Of a stretch of DNA of 64,000 nucleotides, positions 59,398-64,000 are shown piece after piece. The notes below the pieces were generated by a model. The model had not been told where the DNA came from and ran no database searches. It saw nothing but the letters and a program-made list of their open reading frames with translations. The stretch comes from Celoporthe dispersa (taxonomy: Eukaryota > Ascomycota > Sordariomycetes > Diaporthales > Cryphonectriaceae): assembly GCA_016584495.1 (NCBI GenBank), contig WAID01000009.1:3162001-3226000 (forward strand), read 5' to 3'. Each line of letters opens with the position of its first letter. Within the stretch, counting starts at the first letter, position 1. A program made the translations under genes and the position numbers.

Positions 59398-60462
59398 ATG
59401 CTGGAGATGTCTAGCCGAGTGGTGAAGCCTCTTGTCGTAGGGTTCATATCACTGAATGTTTCCCTCTTCGGCCTTCAACACTATTACACTCGACCTTTGT
59501 CACCTCGAGGCGAGGATCTACTGTCGCGGAACACATCTAGCTGGTCCAAAATCTCTCAATCAGATCCGCTGAGTCGTTTTCGAGGTGAGTCATCATCCGA
59601 GAAGGACAAGGACGTTCCTTCAAATTTTTGTGCTCAGATCTGCAGACATCCTTTTCTGTACCCTTGGTCGAGCAATACCATATACTAACCTCCTTTCATG
59701 CAGACACACGTCTCACTGATCAGAAAACCACACTCAATGATCTCATTATCCAAGATGACGACCAGAGGACCAAAAGTCCCGTATACAAATTATTAAATAG
59801 CCCTGGCAAGGGCGTTGGTCTTTGCAACGGAGGCAATCCCAATCGGCGGCAAAATCCTCCAAGAGCAGAACGTCATAGCGTGTGGTAATGATGGTGAAAA
59901 AGGCGGTTGGAAGCTTGGTCCCAAGGACCTGCAAAACTTCGTGGGGCAGGTGGTCAACCTCTCGCCCCAACTGCAGAGAGAGGTGTTCAGGTTGCAGGGG
60001 AAGCAGGTCTTGTCTCCTCCCCTGATGGGCTACTACGGGAAGACGTTGAGGGAAGAGGTCTACTGCCCGGACGGCTCTCGGCTCTCGTGGCGAGAGTCGC
60101 TGAGGCTGCAGGATGCACTGCGGATCTTCTACACGAATGCTGCTACACTCTACGAACCTGACTCTACGTGGTGCCTTCGGAGGCCTGCAGAGCAAGAGGT
60201 CGGTGATGGTCTGTTTGTGACCTTTAGTCGGATCAATCACTCGTGTGAACCGAATGCGGCATGGGATACCGGTCGCAAGGCCGGGGTCATGGAGGTCAGG
60301 GCGAGGAAATACATCCAAGCTGGCGAGGAGATCACGATTTCTTACATTGGGCAGCTTGATAGACCAACGGCAGAGCGGCGCAGGAGACTTCGTCGATGGG
60401 GCTTTGACTGCCAGTGCAAGAGATGTGGCCCATTAGTTGAGGATGGGTTGGAAAACAAGTAG
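59398..60462 (+). CDS. SET-domain protein with N-terminal membrane anchor
   Basis: Putative protein-lysine methyltransferase of the fungal SMYD/SET-like group; substrate unknown. Exons 59398-59584 and 59704-60462, 119-bp intron (GTGAGT, CAG) joining FR-D-TRLTDQKTTLND. The N-terminus has a hydrophobic segment (VKPLVVGFISLNVSLFGLQH) that looks like a signal or signal-anchor, unusual for a SET protein. SET motifs: FATEAIPIGGKILQEQNVI (SET-N), FVTFSRINHSCEPNAAWDTG with the conserved NHSCxPN, AGEEITISYIG (SET-C) and a post-SET Cys cluster FDCQCKRC. A frame break at about 59811-59822 separates SPGKGVGL from FATEAIPI; the exon sum is one base over a multiple of three. About 315 residues. An A-box-like tRNA resemblance at 59408-59450 is simply coding sequence. 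Confidence 0.88.
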
Positions 60463-60638
60463 TTCCCAGACGTTCCATATTATTTAGACGGTGCACTCAT
60501 TATGAGATACTCATTGAGCTGCGCTTGTAACCGGGCTGGATAATTGATTACACAACACTTGTTTTGTAGCTTCTTGATGTGACTCGTAGATTCTATGGCT
60601 GAGGCCTACACATAATTCCTCCTTTTTGTGAAGCATGC

Positions 60639-62189
60639 TTATGAATCCTGGCCAATGCTGGGCGCGAAGAGGACAGCAGGGCTTCCAGAGCTGGCATCGT
60701 AAGACATGACGGTGTACCACTTTCATAGCATTCTGTTAGAACTAAATCGAATGATAAGGAATTTTGACTCGATGGACGTCTCACTTACGTTCTTGATGAA
60801 TACGTCACCAACGACGTACAGATTCTCGATGTCCGTCAGGTCTGCTCCGATAAGACCACTGATGCAGTAGTTGGACAGGCCACTGGCGGAGATGGCTAGG
60901 TTCGACCGGATCTCGTTGACAAGGGTCTGGTTGCCTAAGGCGAGGTCCACAATGTCTTCGTCCGAGATGGCGCCGAGGTTGAAGTCGATCGGGTTGATCT
61001 GGAAGCTCTCGCCGGCGAACTCGATAGCCGGGATGTAAGAATCGGATGTGTTGCAGGGGAAAATGCTACAGCGGCGCCAGGGTCAGTACATGATTCGAGG
61101 GAACCGAATAATAATCATGAGTCTCAGCTGGAACCTCTTACTAGACGATCTCTCCCTCGAGAGGGACGCCATAGGTACCCGGGATCTTGGCCATGATCTC
61201 CCTGGCCGCAGTCGTGGGAGCAACAATCGTCGTGGTTCCTGTGTCGATGGCGGCCTGGCCAGGGGTGTTGATGCCGCCCGTCTTACCGTCCACAGTCACT
61301 TTGTCGAGGGCGACTTGCCAGTACGTCTCGGACGTGACGGGCACAGTCGTGAAATCACCGGTATACTTGGTGCTATCACGCCCGCCCAGGGCCATCTCCG
61401 AGTCGTCTCGGTGCCGGACGCAATGCGCCCCAGGTAGAAACCAAACTCCTCAGCATCAACGGCGCCCTCTGCGATCAGGTTCTCGAAAAAGGTCGTGCCG
61501 TTGTCCTGTGCAATGGACGAAAAGGCCATGCCACAGATTCCGTCGGCATCGATCGCCTCGAATCCATAAGCCGAGGTGACCGCGAAGAAGGTCTGGTTTG
61601 GCGACGTGAGCCCCGCAACCGTCACGTCGTCGATCCAGTTTGCGCCCTCTGTCGAGCCCGAGCCGTACTCGATAGACGTGTTGGTGCCCAGCGGCGTGCC
61701 GCCTTCATCGTACTTCGGATCAAGAGGGTGCACGCAGCCGTCCGTGATCCCACAGCTCTCGCCGGGAACCCAGATATCGGACGAGCCGGTATCAAAGATC
61801 AGCTGGAAAGTCTGGGGATTGCCATCGTCTGCGCCCACGACGATGGGGCCATAGTACGCGGCGTCCTCTGAGGTTCCTTCGTACTGATCAGTCAAGGCCT
61901 CGTATGACTGGCGCTTGGCCATGCGACGGGCTGAGGTTTCGGCGGCCTGCTGCTCAGCTACCGGCGCGTAGTAGGGCAGCATGGGCGAGCCCCATTTGGC
62001 GAGGGTGTGGTTGAGAGAGGCGAAGATGCCGGCAACATTTGCCGAGCCGTCAGCCCGGGTGACAAGATGCTTCTTGCCCATAGACACCTTCTTGAGGGAC
62101 GACATTGTAGCCTCCGAGGGCGTGGAAGCCGGCAGCGCCAGTGCCCCCGTAACGAGCGACAGGACAGCGGCTGACCTCATGCTGGGCAT
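60639..62189 (-). CDS. secreted pepsin-like aspartic endopeptidase (family A1)
   Basis: Extracellular acid protease. Exons 62189-61142, 61065-60789, 60719-60639; introns 76 and 69 bp, the last with a GAAAG acceptor. Signal peptide in MPSMRSAAVLSLVTGALALP, then a propeptide ending at a dibasic Kex2-type site (MAKR, residues 90-93). Both active-site triads are intact: FDTGSSDIWVP (Asp133) and AAIDTGTTTIVAP. Typical regions are IEYGSGSTEG, GICGMAFSSIA and the disulfide pair segments ESCGITDGC and NYCISG. It ends NWYTVMSYDASSGSPAVLFA, FAPSIGQDS. About 469 residues. A one-base deletion at about 61400-61410 breaks frame between RIASGTET and SEMALGGRDSTKYTGDF; the exon sum is one base short. The next ATG, nine bases in at 62180, is an equally possible start. 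Confidence 0.94.
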
Positions 62190-63830
62190 ATTGGGGAGCG
62201 ACAGATCGGTGGATGAGGAATGAGATGAGGGGAGAGCAGACGAGAGGAACAGGTCGCCAGCTCACCTTCTGTCCCATCATTTATTGCTCGACAGCGACCC
62301 ATCCACCTGCGTTTTCCAAAACGGGATGGAAGCTGAATCAGGCAACACGCAGTGTACAGAGCAGCACGTTCCTCTTCATGCCAGCTGCGGCCTGCCACAA
62401 ACGGACGAGGTATTCTGGATCTCTTCGAGGTTCATTGGCATATCTTGGCCTGTTTGCGGATGCTTGTTCCGAATGGAGCCGAAGTGGTGGGATGACTGCC
62501 GAACAGTTTTGCCCTGCGAGCCTCGCAGGCTGATAACACCTGCCATGTACAATTCATAGCTGAGCGCATGTATTTCAGGGACGACATGATGATTCGCATC
62601 CTGAGTCCACGGCTCGTGGATCACTTTTATGCTCATTGGCCTGTTCTGTTGGCTGGTCGGTCTCGCTCACTCCGGGAGCTTCCTCTCTGAGACGAGAGAT
62701 GTGGGTACCGTGGCCTTTTGAACCCCGAAGGTGACCATTGGCACAGTCTTGAATGTCTTGAGCATCGGATTCGGAGTCGGGTCCGAGGAGACGCTCCTCA
62801 GTAGAGATGGACCATGAGCTGGTCAGTGGCGGGTGTGCTAGCGATGGTCATGATGAGATCTTTGACGGAGGCTGGAGCTTTGAGGGTGAGCCGAGGGAGA
62901 TGTGACGAGGTCTGAGGCTCCGTAGAAGGTAAGTAACACTGAATATCTTGTATGACAAGTAACACAAGAGCAGTCCTTTCTGCTGACCTACATGTCGTCC
63001 TCGTCCGAAGGCCTGTAACAGAGTATCAATACGGTGTAAGGAGATGAACCATGATACTGTAAAGTGAATCTGGGGGCCCACACGGTGCAGCTGAAGTACA
63101 AGCCTCACTCATCCGTGTTGCTAATACGCTGGATTGGCCTAGAAAACAACATCCAACGAGACACATCCTCATCAGATGCAGCAATTATCAAGTCGGGAAG
63201 GCCACTGGTTTGCGAAACGCTCCTGAAGTTGTCGTGGTGTGAACTCAGAAAGGCGCTTTGAGTCTAAAAAGCGGGTCAGGCAAACCCCTCACCCTGTCAT
63301 GTCTCTGCCATAAACCATCAACAGGCCTCAAAGAGAGGCATCTCAGACGCTTTTTCTTTTTGTCTCCCAAATAGGAATTTCAACACTATTGATACGAATA
63401 GGGCGATCTAAAGGCTCTTGGTTTCGCCTTGTGAGTGGCTCGAGGGTGAAGTCGCTCGTGCTTTATCGAAATGATGGAGAGCCTACAAGGGAGCCCCTGC
63501 TGCCACGTGACGACGCGTGAGATTTCATTGTTTGCGTGGCCTCATCGCTCGCGTCATCAGAGCCATGAATAACCTCGGCGTCATTTACCTCGCTCAATGG
63601 CCATTCACTCAGCGGTGGCCACTGGTTGAACCGAACCTGTGCTGACTGCTTATGGCATATCATTCACAAATGCAATGATATCTCGCATGATGAAATCTTT
63701 AATTTGAGACTGCGATTAGATTATGTCGAGGCTTCCGTACGACGCGTCCGCCAAAACCTCACATCCCCTTTCGATTCTGAGACTCCATCTCCTCCGGCTG
63801 AGTGCCCGCATCTAGTCCACCTGGGCCAAG
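62190..63830. other. intergenic, protease promoter and beyond
   Basis: 5' flank of the protease gene, then 1.3 kb with no recognisable coding or RNA feature on either strand. Confidence 0.45.
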
Positions 63831-64000
63831 ATGTACCATCGCAAATCTGAGCGAGAGTCTAGAGGAAGCCATAATGTGGATCCAGCTCTTTCCACGGTCC
63901 GCTCCAGCGACCTCAACTGCCAAACCCACACTCCGTCCCCAGCAGCCACACATCGTCCAACGATCAAGCCTGCGGCGATTCCGAAGCCGACCACGACTTC
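63831..64000 (+). CDS. possible start of a gene running off the window
   Basis: ATG 63831 in a good context (GGCCAAGATG) opens MYHRKSERESRGSHNVDP and stays open to the window end (56 codons), rich in Ser, Thr and Pro. A second frame from ATG 63874 is also open. There is no motif to confirm either, so this is a weak call. Confidence 0.25.
   Translation, partial: MYHRKSERESRGSHNVDPALSTVRSSDLNCQTHTPSPAATHRPTIKPAAIPKPTTT

Noticed and set aside
59404..59455. tRNA-like A-box (TAGCCGAGTGG) and weak B-box
   Set aside because: It lies inside exon 1 of the SET-domain gene, in frame, and no acceptor stem can be formed.

Overview
The window is genomic DNA of a filamentous ascomycete, most likely a Sordariomycete. 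Genes are monocistronic on both strands, with 54-306 bp GT-AG introns and long UTRs. Families typical of Pezizomycotina are present: palA, fungal rhodopsin-like membrane protein, Zn2Cys6 and C2H2 regulators, OTT_1508-type deaminase, Yos9, secreted cupredoxin and secreted aspartic protease. No bacterial operons, CRISPR arrays, rRNA genes or convincing tRNA genes were found.

Layout. 0-24 kb is a conserved, gene-dense block: SYLF/Ysc84-type actin regulator (-, runs off the left edge), cytochrome P450 (-, frame-broken), palA/RIM20 BRO1 protein (+), a 3 kb gap with a degenerate ~100-bp minisatellite, PLP-dependent decarboxylase (+), GNAT acetyltransferase (+), fungal hypothetical (-), flotillin (+), small acidic-tailed protein (+), mitochondrial phosphate carrier (+) and a small hidden spliced gene (-). 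About 24.3-35.6 kb is gene-poor, AT-rich or simple-repeat-rich, and holds one intact seven-TM rhodopsin-like gene and the relic of an SNF2-type helicase. 35.6-62.2 kb is gene-dense again: tandem-repeat protein (+), Yos9 ER lectin (+), Zn2Cys6 regulator (+), Cys-rich secreted glycoprotein (-), OTT_1508 deaminase-like protein (-) divergent from a C2H2 zinc-finger protein (+), short-chain dehydrogenase (+), cupredoxin (+), small protein (+), SET-domain protein (+) and secreted aspartic protease (-). The last 1.8 kb has no clear gene except a possible start running off the right edge.

How the genes relate. Most are independent. PalA belongs to the ESCRT-linked ambient-pH pathway, Yos9 to ER-associated degradation, flotillin and SYLF to membrane/actin domains, and the phosphate carrier to mitochondria. 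The decarboxylase and acetyltransferase, adjacent and co-oriented, could make and N-acetylate an amine (inference).

Quality warning. About a dozen of the ~20 genes carry an apparent single-base frame break, often in a homopolymer of 4-6 bases, with conserved protein continuing in another frame. This is most simply explained by sequencing or assembly indels. Coordinates below span the whole inferred gene and each break is stated.
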